DNA of 64,000 nucleotides from Aspidiotus rigidus (lineage: Eukaryota; Arthropoda; Insecta; Hemiptera; Diaspididae): the NCBI GenBank assembly GCA_035079385.1, contig JAVHKY010000030.1, positions 6,797,001 through 6,861,000 of the forward strand, in the 5' to 3' direction. The notes beneath the pieces were generated by a model. That model had not been told where the DNA came from. It saw only the letters and a program-made list of their open reading frames with translations, and ran no database searches. Within the stretch, counting starts at the first letter, position 1. Each line of letters begins with the position of its first letter. Shown here one piece after another: positions 35,940 through 48,381 of the stretch. The position numbers and the translations under genes are program-made.

Positions 35940-37300
35940 TTCTATATGTTCTACTTTTTGAAAGACCTTCCGCAATGGAATTCTGGTCTTGCGGGTCCTT
36001 TGCTCACCGTGTTGCAAGACTTGCAACGGCATCCTAATTTGTTTTCCATAATATTTTGTCACAGGTTCTAGTCCGCGATTCTCTGATCATTACACTAGGA
36101 TGGGATAAACTTCTTGAACCATAATATGTATACATACATTCCTGTTAGACAACCAAGACATCCGTTTATTGCAAATTGATGATAGGTTCGTGGGTCAATG
36201 CTGTCACCTTGAGTAGCCTTCGTTTTCGATAGCTCTCGAACACCTGCGATTTGAAGAGAAATGCGAGCTACGACGATTATAATGAATCTCGTTAGTCGCC
36301 CTTTCTTTTGCCGTATCGCACCGTGTAGGAGCTAAAAACAATTTGTTGCTTATCTTGAAGGAGAACGTATACACCGCATCGGGGTCTGAAATCCCCATAG
36401 ACTCTCCTTCACTATTATACGGTCTGCATCACGCGGTGATCTCTGTAATGCGTTTCAAATTACGAAACACGCACTACATTCTCAATTCTTGGTGTACCGG
36501 AGGGAAACGGTACATGCGAACACATATACACTCACACATTAAGAAACCTAAATTTGTTTAACGGTCCGTGAAGCAAAAGCGGCTTTATAGCTTCGACTTT
36601 TGCGACTCGAAACACCTTCGCGTCATGAGTCGTATATAATCGTATTCTACTTTCCGTAGACGAAGCGAAGCCCGCATCGAACCACGTAAATTGTTATGAT
36701 TTGCCAAAACTTGAGCGTGACCCGCATCACCCAAAATAAAAGCATCGCATCGGTGTACTGGTCGTCGCATTCGAAAATAAATATCGTACAAGAATACAAG
36801 TGAAGACATATTTTTCGTAGATCTATCGTAATCCTTTATTAATATTGTGACCTGTCATGACAAAAATCTTTAATTGTCGTCGAAATCGATAAGAAGAAAC
36901 AGCATCATCGAGCGAGTTGAAATGAGATATTTTTCTTGGTCAATTCAAAGGATAGCTGAGGGTTTTTTGTCGTGACAAGTCACAATCATCTAGGAAATAA
37001 ACGTGAATTTGAGACTAAGATGAAGCCTACCTGTACAATTATCTTATCCCCCCCCCCCACTTAATTATTGGATGAAGCATATGGTACTAACCTTCGTCCG
37101 TCAGGAAAACTGCGGTTTTAAGGAAGCGGGGGCTTAGACATCGTTTCGAGACTTGGAAAAATTTTTGAAGGTTTTGTAGTGTTGAGACTACGTTTTTTGA
37201 AGGTGACTACAGTCATTCAAAGAGCGTGGGACTCTGATTGCCGTGCGTCTAAAAATTATTTGTTTCTGGAGCGCAAAAGGTCTAATATTTTGATCTCATT
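35940..37300. other. Non-coding stretch, no recognisable gene
   Basis: No domain, RNA gene or array recognised. A run of C bases lies near 37,050-37,060. Confidence 0.45.
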
Positions 37301-37319
37301 CATTGATTCGCGAAAAATT

Positions 37320-37665
37320 TGCGAAAGGCAACTTGGAGGTCAAAAATAAATATGAGAGAGCTACAATTTTGTAAGCTTCCCCCCCCCCCCCAAAAAAAAA
37401 AAGTCGCACATTTGAGCCAAAAAGTGGAACTGAATGTTTCAGATGTCTTGCTCTACAATTACTACGTATGTGTATGCTTCGTGACCATAGAATGGAGCTC
37501 ACGACTCCTTAAGAAGGATATATTTTTTGACAGATTTGTCGATGATATTTTGTACGTTAGGGTTGAAAGATAAGGCGAATATTGTAGAACGAAATTAACT
37601 ACAACTTTCATACAAAGGCACAAGGCGCTAATCTAAAGTTCAACTTTTACCAGCGCATTATGTAT
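37320..37665 (+). mobile_element. Penelope-like element fragments around the YVDD box
   Basis: KDIFFDRFVDDILYVR (about 37,517-37,562) matches the catalytic 'FFxRYVDDIL' box of Penelope-like RTs with both Asp residues kept. LNYNFHTKAQGANLKFNF follows, similar to 'LNxxHPxLKFT'. Just upstream, AATATGAGAGAGCTACAATT (37,348-37,368) is nearly identical to 28,624-28,645 in the fragment at 28.1-28.6 kb, where it lies after the YVDD box rather than before it. A C(12)A(12) run (37,380-37,402) separates the two parts. This looks like two scrambled pieces of related elements. Confidence 0.65.
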
Positions 37666-37689
37666 AGTTTCAAATTATCCTAAACACAA

Positions 37690-37810
37690 TAATGAGCTTG
37701 AAAGCACTGTCGTCTTAAAAAATTGTTTTATTACTTATACGACGATCGACGTTTCGGGTAACGAAAGTTCCCTCATCTCAATGTGTAAATAAAGCCAGGA
37801 CAGATCATTC
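37690..37810 (-). mobile_element. Probable Penelope-like 3' tail, minus strand
   Basis: Read on the minus strand it contains ATGAGGGAACTTTCGTTACC followed by CGAAACGTCGATCG, a phrase of the type found just after Penelope-like coding regions (compare 9,030-9,065). It faces the plus-strand RT fragment at 37.5 kb, so at least two insertions are juxtaposed. Based on the motif only. Confidence 0.4.
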
Positions 37811-37819
37811 CCTCTCTAC

Positions 37820-40285
37820 CCGTGCTAATTGTGGTAAAGTCACCCTTCTCTTCGAGGGAACTAAATAACTCGTAAAAAATCATAATTCGCCATTATAAAT
37901 GGAAACGAACGAGAGGGTGCTACACTGCATGGTTTACGGGAAGTGTCTAATTTTTTAAAATACACGAAGACGGTGCGTGCGCGATAGCATAACAAAATTT
38001 TTCTTGTAATTATTATCATTATACCTTTTTTCTTCTGAGATTATGTACGTGCTCGACAGTCGTTTATGTTATTCGCGAACAATTTTGCGTCATTTTCCTT
38101 TTATTTCTTCGTATCCTCGTCACAATCCCTGCTTCAGCTTCTGTTTCCTAGTTTTCGAGAACGACGCGACGCTTAATTTTTATAACAACGAGATGGTTTG
38201 CTGTGCACACCGGCTGGTATTGGTTTCATTTTTGCAGTTCGGTTTTGTATTTTTTTTTTTTCAATTTTTCGTTACGAGTTGTGGAAAAATTTTGCAGGTA
38301 GTTTCACGGAAAAGTTTTCTCGTGTGTTCTTAGGCGTAGATAAAAATACTTCTGTCCTGTATGGTCTCTGTTTTTCTTACCATGAAGTAGATATATTGCC
38401 TGAGCTACCCTGCGTACATAAGGAGTTTGCTGGAACTTCAAAACATAATTGAATTCTTCTTGCACACAAATTCTACAATAATTGATGAAAAAGAGGCTCC
38501 AGACATTGATAATAGGCTTTCTTGTCACTCACCCTGAAGTACCTAGCACCAATATATTATACATCTCAACTATTTTTACAGAATGGACCTTTCAATCTGG
38601 AAATTATCATGAATATGAATCAAATGAAAACACAATGATGTAAAGAAAACTCGATAGACCTGAAGAAATTTAAGGTCATAATTAAGGTTTTTGAAGACGA
38701 TCAGATTTGACCTTCCTGCAATTGAGAACAGAATTATGTTGTTCATTAAAACAACGGATATAAAAGTTATAAAAGAATTATGTGATGATACTTACGTACC
38801 AATCAGACCAAAAAAAAAAATACGGATAATTCAGAGAAATTGGATTTTTGAATGGAAGGAAGTACGAAAAAGAGCTGCATACCAGGAAAATCATTTTCAT
38901 TAATTTTCAAATTAATTAATTTCAACCCAAATTTTTTTCTCGTACAAGGTCTAACAAAAAAGGACGATAAGATGAAAATATTGCTTGCTCAATTGTACGA
39001 GGTTCTGAGGTGTGACACAAAAAGATGCGAAATATGCAGGAATTGGATGTGGAAGGAGATATCCGTTTTAATTAATGATAACTATTTTATAATTTAATTT
39101 TCTCTCGCGGTATAGAAGTGAGCATTTTATTGTACAGTGTTCTACATTTTCAACCTTGAATCCTGAAATTACTTACGCCGCAAAAAATATTGCGATTTCC
39201 TCTATTATAGATTTGAAATTTTATCAAAACATTAGCTAAAACTTACGAGGATTGAGTGTAAAATGATAACCGATGTACAATTTCTCGAAAAATAAATTCT
39301 GACTGATTGCTGTAAAATACATTAAAATTTCCTTTTCCCGTGCGCTAGTCAAAGAGTAAATCTATTCAATCACATCTAAGTATAGGCTTTAAATGTGTTT
39401 CAAATGCCGAACTGCGTCGCTGTCTTCTGAGAAAACTTATTGCTTCATTCGGATGACGTGGTAAAAGTCAAGGAAACAATGACAGTAACTGAGAATACAT
39501 GCATAAGTTTTGAGAAAAAAAAAACGTTGGCGATGCTAGAGTCGCGCCAGATAAAAATATATCGTAGACTATATCATATACAAAAATGCATAAAAATTCC
39601 AACTTCCGGTAATTATGTAAATGTGAACACACTCAGGAATGTTTGCAAGATTCGAATCTCTCGTTTGTTTGTATCACAACGATATATGGAATACAATAGA
39701 TATTACGCCCAAGGAAACGATATCCAGCGCATGTCATCGGAATAGTTCGAGTCAATAAAACTGAGCCAGCGAGTTACTGATTTGATAACAATAAGCTTAT
39801 ATTCTACATCATGGAAAGGAAACAGAAAACTTGTAAGTAAAATCAGGAATGAGGCAAACCAAAATATTGTTATTATTATTTTTTTTTTCAAAATGAAGAA
39901 AAAAAAAATACTCCCAGACTGCTTGCGGAAGAAACTTTCTGTTTGTATGGAAAATAATATACCAATGAAATTTTACAATCAATAAAGTATAAATAAAAAT
40001 AAAAAGGAGGAAACAGGATGATCGATCAGTTCTTTCTTATAGACTTCACGTTATTTTCACGAATTCTCTGAAATATATTGACCTTCCAAAAATCAATCTT
40101 CCGTGCTTCCATAGAACCCATAAACTACTTCAATGACGTCTGCGATCAATGTGTATTTCCAAGTGTCGCAGTCGTATGAAGATATCTTCTGCTCGACTTT
40201 TCCCAAAAATGAAAAAAATTCCTATCAGACTCTCGAGTCGAATGAAACCACTTTCTTGAAGACCGAAATTTTTCAAGTCTCGAAC
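37820..40285. other. Non-coding stretch, no recognisable gene
   Basis: No domain, RNA gene or array seen. Short plus-strand frames at 38,691-39,097 and 39,440-39,745 are lysine-rich and match no family I know. Confidence 0.45.
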
Positions 40286-40289
40286 CTTG

Positions 40290-40390
40290 TGTTTCCTCTT
40301 AGGTCCAGGAAAAGAATGTCCAAGCGGCAGAAAATGGGCAGCAAAATTCAAAGTCCTTAGGTTGGCTCGAAGTTGGCGTGTACTTGTGCT
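40290..40390 (-). repeat. Block shared with 55,755-55,860
   Basis: GGCAGAAAATGGGCAGCAAA with flanking AGGTCCAGGA and GGTTGGCTCGAAGTTGG is found again at 55,770-55,850 (CCAGAAAATGGGCAGCAAA, AGGTCCAGGA, GGTTGATTCAAAGTTGGG). On the minus strand both can be read as NFAAHFL followed a few residues later by PGP. The second copy lies downstream of the AAA-ATPase-like relic, so this may be a fragment of the same unknown element. Confidence 0.5.
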
Positions 40391-40860
40391 CCTCGACCAC
40401 TCTATGCACTAGCCAAATAAGGGGATACTTCCGTTTTGATTTGAAGTTGTTGTTAACATTCTAACGATCAGTTGTTTCCAGAAATCTTACTTTCAAACCA
40501 TTCGCGACTACATTTTAATCAATTCAATAACAACTGTAAACTTACATATAACCGCGTTAGTTCAGTCAAATGAAAAATGTGTACTTAAGTCCTCTAATTA
40601 TGAAAGGATAAACGCAACTATTATCAAAAACATTTATTCAACTAGAATTTTAAGAAAGGCCACTTCAATTTCGGAGGATTATGATACTTTAATCAGGAGA
40701 GTAGGTAGGTGTAACTAATCGACTTCAGAATCAATCCTTCGAATTTGACGGTAGTTATAAAAGTTTTCGTTCGCAGCCCTCGCCTTCCCTTAGCATTTAG
40801 TTACACAATTCAGGTAAATGTTTCTATTCAGTTCTGCCTGGCGTGATTAGCTCAACACTA

Positions 40861-41052
40861 TCAAAGTAATTTGCGAGGACTGTAATTTAAATCTGTTCTT
40901 CCTGCCTGCACCTCTTTTCGCAATCGCGTCTTTCTTCCGCGTCCATCATGCGGCACTCGCACGCCAAGTTTTCCAATACACTTTTCAACGTCATCGTCAC
41001 TTTTGGTATAATACTCCAAGGTGTCGGTATCCATTTTGCCGCGCGCCGCCAT
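40861..41052 (-). CDS. Candidate short protein or first exon, unknown function
   Basis: A 63-codon minus-strand frame starting MAARGKMDTDTLEYY in good initiation context (GAAGAATGGCG). It is distinctly more GC- and CpG-rich than its surroundings. Its product is charged: an acidic patch (KSDDDVEK), then IGKLGVRVPHDGRGRKTRLR. Composition and reduced AT bias suggest real coding sequence. I recognise no domain. GAG|GTGCAG after ...RLRKE could be a weak splice donor, making this the first exon of a gene extending to lower coordinates, but no further exon was identified. Chance occurrence remains possible. Confidence 0.3.
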   Translation of the reverse strand: MAARGKMDTDTLEYYTKSDDDVEKCIGKLGVRVPHDGRGRKTRLRKEVQAGRTDLNYSPRKLL

Positions 41053-41604
41053 TCTTCAGTATTAAACGAAATTGATTGATGGTTTATTCACCTCGATGTT
41101 CTTCATCGCCTGTTTATAAACTTTTAAATAGGTAAAAAATATCGTCGAGTGCACGCTTTTCTACTTATTTCTTCTTCTATAATACTTTTTTTAACTCGTG
41201 AAAATACGCAGTTTTTTCTTTGTTCACTCGTCATCTTTAAATACGACTTTATCAATACGAATTTCGAAGTTTACCACTTTCTTTTTTTCTCACCTTGGTA
41301 AGGAATTAGAAGAACAAACCGTACACTCACGGCTATCAGTTGGACGAAACTAAAGAGGGCGATAATACGTATACGCAACTCTTTCAGCATCCAAGTTAAG
41401 AAAATCGTTATTCTGGAGAAAAATACGATACTTTTTTCCCGTTTGGTGAGTTGGGCCAGAAAATTATGAGTAATATGCTGAAGAGAAACACACTCGATCC
41501 GCAGCCAATTTACGAGTAATTGGATATTTGCGAACTTCATTTCACACGATGGAAGATGAACAACTTCGGAATTTGCGACTACTTAAGATTTTTTATGATG
41601 AAAC

Positions 41605-41835
41605 CCACGCGAATGGTAAAGATTTTAAATGGACCAATTTGTTTGATGAGATTTGATTTTGCCAGAGTGTGATCCATTCGTCCGTAATTTTGGTGTGGAG
41701 GAGATCATTTTTAGTCGGTAGAAGACGAGTGTTGATTTGTGGAAGTTCTGCGGCAGTTTTGGCGGCTAAATCGACTTGTTCACTACCTCGGATTCCCGTT
41801 TAGCTTGGGACCCAGATGAAAGTTATGTCGTAATG
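41605..41835 (-). mobile_element. LINE RNase H domain fragment (I/Jockey/R1-type)
   Basis: The minus strand reads DITFIWVPS, then a stop where His is expected ('WVPSHTGI'), then TGIRGSEQVDLAAKTAAELP (41,745-41,805), the canonical RNase H block of non-LTR retrotransposons. TKITDEWITLWQN, similar to the tail found between RNase H and the terminal zinc knuckle, follows. Upstream RT sequence and the 3' end are absent or too decayed to see. Confidence 0.8.
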
Positions 41836-42101
41836 GATGGATGACAGGGGTATACGGTGAGAATGGGCGCGTGATAGACTGGTGGACAAATCATGAAAAT
41901 GGCCAATTTTTTCATTCTAACATTATTTTTCTTGAGACATTTGAGCAACCATCGGTTATGAGGGTAAAAACACTCGCTGAATCCAAATTTCATGGTTGCC
42001 AAGTCGAATTTTGCCTCCTTATGGTCCAAATCTAAGATGGCGGCCAAACTCATTTAATTTCTGTTTCAAGGTAAAACAAGTTTGTATTTTTTTTTTTTTT
42101 T

Positions 42102-42901
42102 GGGGGGGTGGGGGTTGCTGGTGTACAGAATTGGATCTTCAAACTCTACTTGAGATATTGAAAATTGGTCAGGTTATCACAGAGCTTTCTCTCAACTGGA
42201 TTATACAAACAAAGAATAATTATGTACCTCAAAATTAGTCCGTAGAAATAAGATGAACTGTAAAATAAGGATTATTTAAAATTGTAGCTTAAATAACTTT
42301 ATTGATAAAGAATCATATTTCTTAAAAGAAAAGAGGAAAAAGAAGTAGGACAGACAAGCACGTTTGTGAGAACATAACCATAAGACCCAAGTATCTCGAC
42401 TTTTGATTCCCAGGCAAGCTCATGGTGGTTGTTTTTGATTTTCCTGGGTCAAAATAACCATAGAAACAATACCCCACACTCTAGCACAGCGACACGCAAC
42501 TTTTTTGAGCACGATCAATTTTCAAAATTTCCAAAATAATGTTCCGCAATCGACCAAAAAAAAAGAAAAAAAAAAGTAGGAGGAGGAGGAGGAAACGTTC
42601 TATGATTTATTAAAACTTGTAATACAAAAATGATCGAAATTAGAATGGTACTCATAAATTTTCTGATAAAAGACTCGACTTTTAATCTTTATCAAGAATT
42701 GGAGACATTGATTTTTTTTTTTGGCAACTACTCGAGAACGCTGGCGATCGACCCGTTGAGGACCGCTGCAGTCTAGCATTATATTGCCAATAAATTTTGG
42801 CCTTAATTTGACCCAAATTTGGGTCCTCATCTTGGCTGTATGTGATCCCAACATCTCAAGTAGAGTTTCAAAATTCCATCATGTACACCAGCAACCCCCC
42901 C
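42102..42901. mobile_element. ~800-bp terminal-inverted-repeat element with G7/C7 ends
   Basis: The left end is GGGGGGGTGGGGGTTGCTGG, continuing TGTACAGAATTGGATCTTCAA and ACTCTACTTGAGATATTG. The right end in reverse complement is GGGGGGTTGCTGGTGTACAT, then TTTTGAAACTCTACTTGAGATGTTG. Paired arms are about 55-60 bases with small indels. The interior has no transposase-like frame. No clear target duplication, partly because the left flank is a T-run. Confidence 0.8.
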
Positions 42902-42909
42902 AATAAAAT

Positions 42910-45475
42910 AACATAGTTTCACTTCTTCGCTGATCACATCTCTTGTACCTCCGTTATGTTCAACCGCTAACTCCGTAATTATTCATTGTGGGTCAACTAC
43001 CAGGAAATGTAGTCCAGAAATTAGACCAATTTCTCAGCTTACCCCTAAAAATATTTTTCAAGCTGGTATCAGTCAATCTGAAATTGGCTAACAACTGTCG
43101 TCATTGTATTCGGTTATCTGTATTCAATTACTAATATTGCTGATATTCACGATGGGTATAATTATTACCTATATTTAGCCACTTTTGGAAGTCACTATTT
43201 GATTACTTTTTTCTCCTCTGCAAGTCACCAGTTGGTCAATTTTTTCTTTCCAAGTCACTATTTTAATGCTCAATGTTAGCAGACCTGTGTGTAGAAAAAA
43301 AAAAAAAAAAAATATCTACCATGTGAACCTCTCGACGAGTTTCTCCTCCGTTTGAATTCTCTTTATTCCACATATTTTCATTTGCCTTGATCGTGAACAC
43401 AAAAATCTCAATTTCGACAAATTTATTCCTAGTATGCATGAAAAGTTTGTCAAATGCGCATGTAATTGCGTTAAAAGAACGAGAAAATACAGAATTTTCT
43501 GTACTTTTTTTCTATTTGTGCTCGTACTATACATTTCACCATCTCGTGCGGCTTATTGCATCTCCGAACGACTAAGTTACAAGACAAATAAAAAAATTTT
43601 CGAAGGGATAGAAACTTTCGAGTTTTATCGCGTTTTGAAACCTAATTTCTGATTCACACTTTTCCATACAAACTCTCTCAATGCACAGGCTACACTACGT
43701 ATAGTATTGCATACGATGGCCGTACTTTGTTTTTGTTATTTCGAATTTCAGTCGTGTACTTATGCTCGCTTCTTCGTCGCCATTATCGTTTCTTTTCTCT
43801 TAAACAAAATTCAAAACGATCGCCCTTATCAGACGCAATACTGTGTAATAGGCTTACGTTCGAATTTCCTTTGATAGGTTTTATTTCTTAATATGACGGA
43901 GGAGAGTGGAAAAGAAAAAAACTTCGCTTCATCAAAACACGATGAAAGCAAAATTTTTCTCATTTTTTAAATCTTTTCATCTTCTCGATGCACGCAATTT
44001 CAGACACGAGCGATTATATAGGGAGCAAGGTCGAAAGATAATGATCGTAAAAAGCAATTAAAAAGTATCAATTAGGTGAATAGTTCGATGTGTCAGGCAA
44101 AAGTTGACTTCGGCAGTCTAACGCCTCAAAAGCAGGACGCGAACTAATTAAAAGAAGCGCACACTTTTCGTACGTGTTGCAATGATACTGTATAAAATGG
44201 TTCCATAATCTGAAACAGTGCATACATAGTCTAGAAGTATACGTATAAGAATTGCACTTTGATATATTCTGGAAGAGCATTAGGCGAAGTTTCATTATAC
44301 GATAGTAAAACGTTGTATAGGTCTAATCGTATACCGTAATAGTATAAGAGATAGTGGATCTTCATTCCGACGCTGCGCTCGTCAAACTCCTTAACCCTCT
44401 CATGAATTAAGAATATTTAATCAATGGAGTCGAATTAATATGCTTACGTAAAACTAGACACGCGAATATTCACGCTGACACACCGCTTCCAAAGTAGATG
44501 AGAATGATATTTTATATGTGCGTTCAAGAGAGAAGTTCTCGCGATTCGTCTAGAGGGTAAACTGAAACGCAGACGACTTTGAAATTTCCTGTTCTTTATC
44601 AACCAGCTGTTCCACTCATGTGGTTTTTAATTATAAACACGAAATACATGACTTCAGTTTACGGAGAGACAACATGGTTTTAGAAATGAGTAAAAAAGTA
44701 AGTCCAACTGAGAATACACCTCAGATTTGTGCAAGCGGAGAAGGACTGGATAATTCAACCCAAGAAACTACATCCATTTCCTACAAATAAATGGGTACTT
44801 GCCGAAAATTCAATGAAAGGGAATTGTTACGACCAAATCGGAACGGTCGGCCTTTCGGCCTACCAGACTGGGCAATTCTTTCTTAATTTTGTATTATATG
44901 CACGATCCACCAACCACCACCGTGCACCATCAATATACTGCACTGTACTGAATGTCGATCGTTGAAAACGGTTCTCTGTTTCGGAACAACTGAAATATGC
45001 GTAAGCTAGGAACAGCGCTCAGCTTACAAACTGAGGGACTGAAGTACCACGGTCGGCTGCGCTGTTTATATACGGTTCTCTGTCATTTAACCAATGAGAG
45101 AAACAGCAAAATGTCTGAAAGCGAATGAGATACTACTATGGTCATGTATTGTACCCTCTTTTTTAACGATAACTCGCTTTTGCGTATGAAGTTACCTGTC
45201 ATAATTTTATACTGATAGCCTAAACCTTTCACCTTGAAATATATCTTATAATATTCTCCAACTTTTGACGGAGAAGCTCAATTTCAGCGTAGTACGTTGA
45301 AGAGCACATGGTGCAACCCCGAAATCAACTGAAGTCGTAAAACTATCACAATAATCTTCTCGATTCCTCGTATCGTCGTAGCAACCAGTTGACGAGTATC
45401 CAAAAATATTGGATCATTCACGTCAACAAATGTATTTGTAACAGAATGGAAAGAGTATAGAAAAGGAGGTTGACC
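42910..45475. other. Non-coding stretch, no recognisable gene
   Basis: Unique-looking, CpG-containing DNA with an A-run at 43,296-43,312. No domain, tRNA-like box or array recognised. Confidence 0.5.
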
Positions 45476-45479
45476 TGAT

Positions 45480-46170
45480 GAAGCGCAGAAGCGCACCTGT
45501 AGATCAAGTTTGAGAGAAGAACAAGTCTTGTCTAAGAAGTGGGGCAGACCTTGGATTGGTTGGTCTCCAACTTAAGGACCGGGTCGACGGTATTGGTTTC
45601 TGATTTACCTACGGTGGGTCGCTGGAAAAGACTCCTTGAGAGAGTATTGTTTTATGGGTGATGTGCTGGCGAGTTTTGTAGCGTTAATAAGGCGGTAGGT
45701 TCTCAGCTGACAGGAGGGATGCCGGTTGAGCTGGAGTCGGGAGCTAAAAATGGAGACCCGAAGCTGAAGGCCAACTTCGGTTGTAGTGAGCGCTTATCGG
45801 ACTACAGTTGGTGGAACGCCGCTGTAGCCGGTCGTGGAGACTCGTCATTCATTTGGTGAATAGTACAGTAGTTCATTATGGTAAGCAACCCGCTGAAAGT
45901 CTGATGACTGCGCACAATAGAAGAGAGGAAAACTGTGCAATGAAATATTTGATTATTGTGTCGGTTCTGTACAGAAAGGACTCAACCATGTTGTTTACAG
46001 TTCTAGATGATTGGCTGAGGGTGTTCGAAAGTCGGTTCCACCCACCAAGAGCAGGCGGTTCTGGCATTTTGACTGGTAATTACTTTCGGAGTTAGTTCCG
46101 GTGAGTTCCTATAGTTGGACGGAGTCTTACGATCGGAAGGGGGTAAACCGTAGTTTGAAAGGTTGTTGGG
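45480..46170 (+). other. Unclassified GC-richer block
   Basis: About 700 bases clearly richer in G+C than the surroundings, with G-rich words on the plus strand such as GGAACGCCGCTGTAGCCGG (45,812-45,830) and GACCGGGTCGACGGTATTGG (45,577-45,596). The look resembles an untranslated leader of a LINE, but no RT or gag motif is attached. The 95-codon frame 45,808-46,095 has no recognisable domain. Identity open. Confidence 0.3.
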
Positions 46171-46199
46171 AGTATCTCATTGACTCTAAAGGATTCAGT

Positions 46200-48370
46200 A
46201 CAATTTCGACTATGGGGAAAAGGGGGGAGACTTAAAAACATTTTTACCTAATGAACTATACTAGGAGGATGAAAGTTCTGGGACATGATAGTTGAGCGAG
46301 AAAGTACTCTGAATCAATACCACGCATATAAAAGCATACAAACATAGTGATAAACGCGTTTGGTGGTTCTAATGTGAATTTGGGCATCCACAACAACTCA
46401 CCCTCGAAACTTATCTGAAAAAATTAAAGGGGAGAGAGAACTTGAAAAAAATTATTTTATTGATCAGCGAACTCCTATCCCACGTTACTACAACTAGGAT
46501 AATTACACCGCAAGAAAAAGTTATACGAGCCTTTTCAACACTCCACAGAACTGTGCGGTTTTTAAGCGCTAGTTTGTTTATAATGCAAATTATTTCCAAT
46601 GAAAGGTCGTAAAAGATTTCATTAGCTGACCAAAATAAGTTATTATATTGGATCACAAGTTATAACCATTAGCGCACAAAGGCGTGCAGCAATCGAGTGA
46701 ATGAACACTGTATTTTTCAAACGTTTTTTAATGCATATGCTGCGGAAAGTAAAAGCTACCTATTACATTTTCCCGTCATTCGACAAATTAGATGCATCAT
46801 AATTTGTTAAACAGACCACTAGCGTGTATAGGATCGTACGAACGAGGTAAAGGGCTATCTGGTTTAATGGATAAATGGCGACAGTAACTGCAATCATAAA
46901 ATGCATAAGCGATAATTGCATTTGCCTCTATTCACCGCAAATTAAAATGTAATGCGCATCAAGTCCCTGCATTAGTCCCTTTTTTTTCTCTCTCTCATCT
47001 TTATGTTTCCATTTCGAGGAATATTAGAATCGAGTTTTTTTTCCAACCACGTCGGGTCAAATTAAATCATTAGTATACAGTAGGTTGACCACAAACGTAA
47101 AATATGCTGCCATTTATACACCAACAATTGAAAATGGTCTTTCAAAACCTCGAGGTAAAATTCATAGTTTATCTCATCTATCGTATACGACAGAGTCTTC
47201 ATCTCTCAACTTTCATTCTCCATATAGAAACATGAAGATCACATCATGAGAAAAGTACATCAATTCACAAACTCACGACCGAAGTGTGGGTGACGTTGTG
47301 AAAAAAATCGTGAGAACAGCATATTATTATACTAGCTTTTTGCAAGTTTCATCGTTTCTCTTCAAGTATCAATCTTCATATTTGCCTCAATTTCGACTCA
47401 AATCTCGAACAGAAGCGACTCTTTGTTCTCTTCAGACAGTTAAAGTACAGGGAAGGTACTCATTATCCATTGACTGATTCCCAACTTGAAAAGAGAATAA
47501 ACATTTCAATTACGTCGGTGAATAGTCCTTTACAAAGTAATGAGAAGAATTTGAAAATAACCAACACATGCAGTATGCTGTTAATGAGAATATCGTTGGA
47601 GGGAGGGTTAAAGAAAATGAATATTTCATTTTCACGCTATAATCGACTCAAAATCAGAGCCACTTTTGCTTGAAATGCGAACGCAACAATTTCCAACAAC
47701 AGATGCACTTTACAATCGAGTATACGGCGTGGGGCGACTGACAAGGATAATGCACAGTACACTATTGTCCGTACAACCTCAAATGCACAAATATACCGTT
47801 GAGTTATCTTTATTATTTGTACGTATACGTACATTGTGCCAATGTGTATACTTTCGATGCTGCTGGAGTGTTATTGAAAAGTCAAACAGCGGACCAATTA
47901 ATGAAACGTTTTTGTGGAACGTAACTCCGACGTTGAAGCGTGTAATAAAGGCGAATAGTCACTCTTAACCCTTTCCGAACAAGGGTGCACGAGTACTAGT
48001 CACACAAACAGTTATAATACAGTAGATATGTGGCTGCCGTATAACTGGTATTGCAAACCACAAATGCGTTAACTCTCAGCTCGTCTAACAAGAGAAAGCT
48101 GATAATACTTTTTCCCTTATACTTCACTTCGAAAGTAATGACGTGTTGTTCTCGTCGGGTAACACTTGTCAGTTTCTACAATATATTCGCAATGTTCGAG
48201 GCAGGATTTGGAAAATATGAACGTCGAACGTGTTTTCAGTAGAAATACCATCATCAAGCACAGAACAAGACTAGCTGGATAGTGGAACAAGGAACCACAA
48301 AGGCAGAAGACAGACAAAAAACTAGGAGCCCACGTGGTGAGCTGCTCGGAGTTGCCTTCATTAACTTTGT
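46200..48370. other. Non-coding stretch with one GGGACTTGG-family remnant
   Basis: A degenerate unit (GGGGGGAGACTTAAAAACAT ... CTATACTAGGAGGATG) lies at 46,218-46,275. The rest has no recognisable gene or repeat. Confidence 0.45.
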
Positions 48371-48381
48371 TAATTCAGGTA

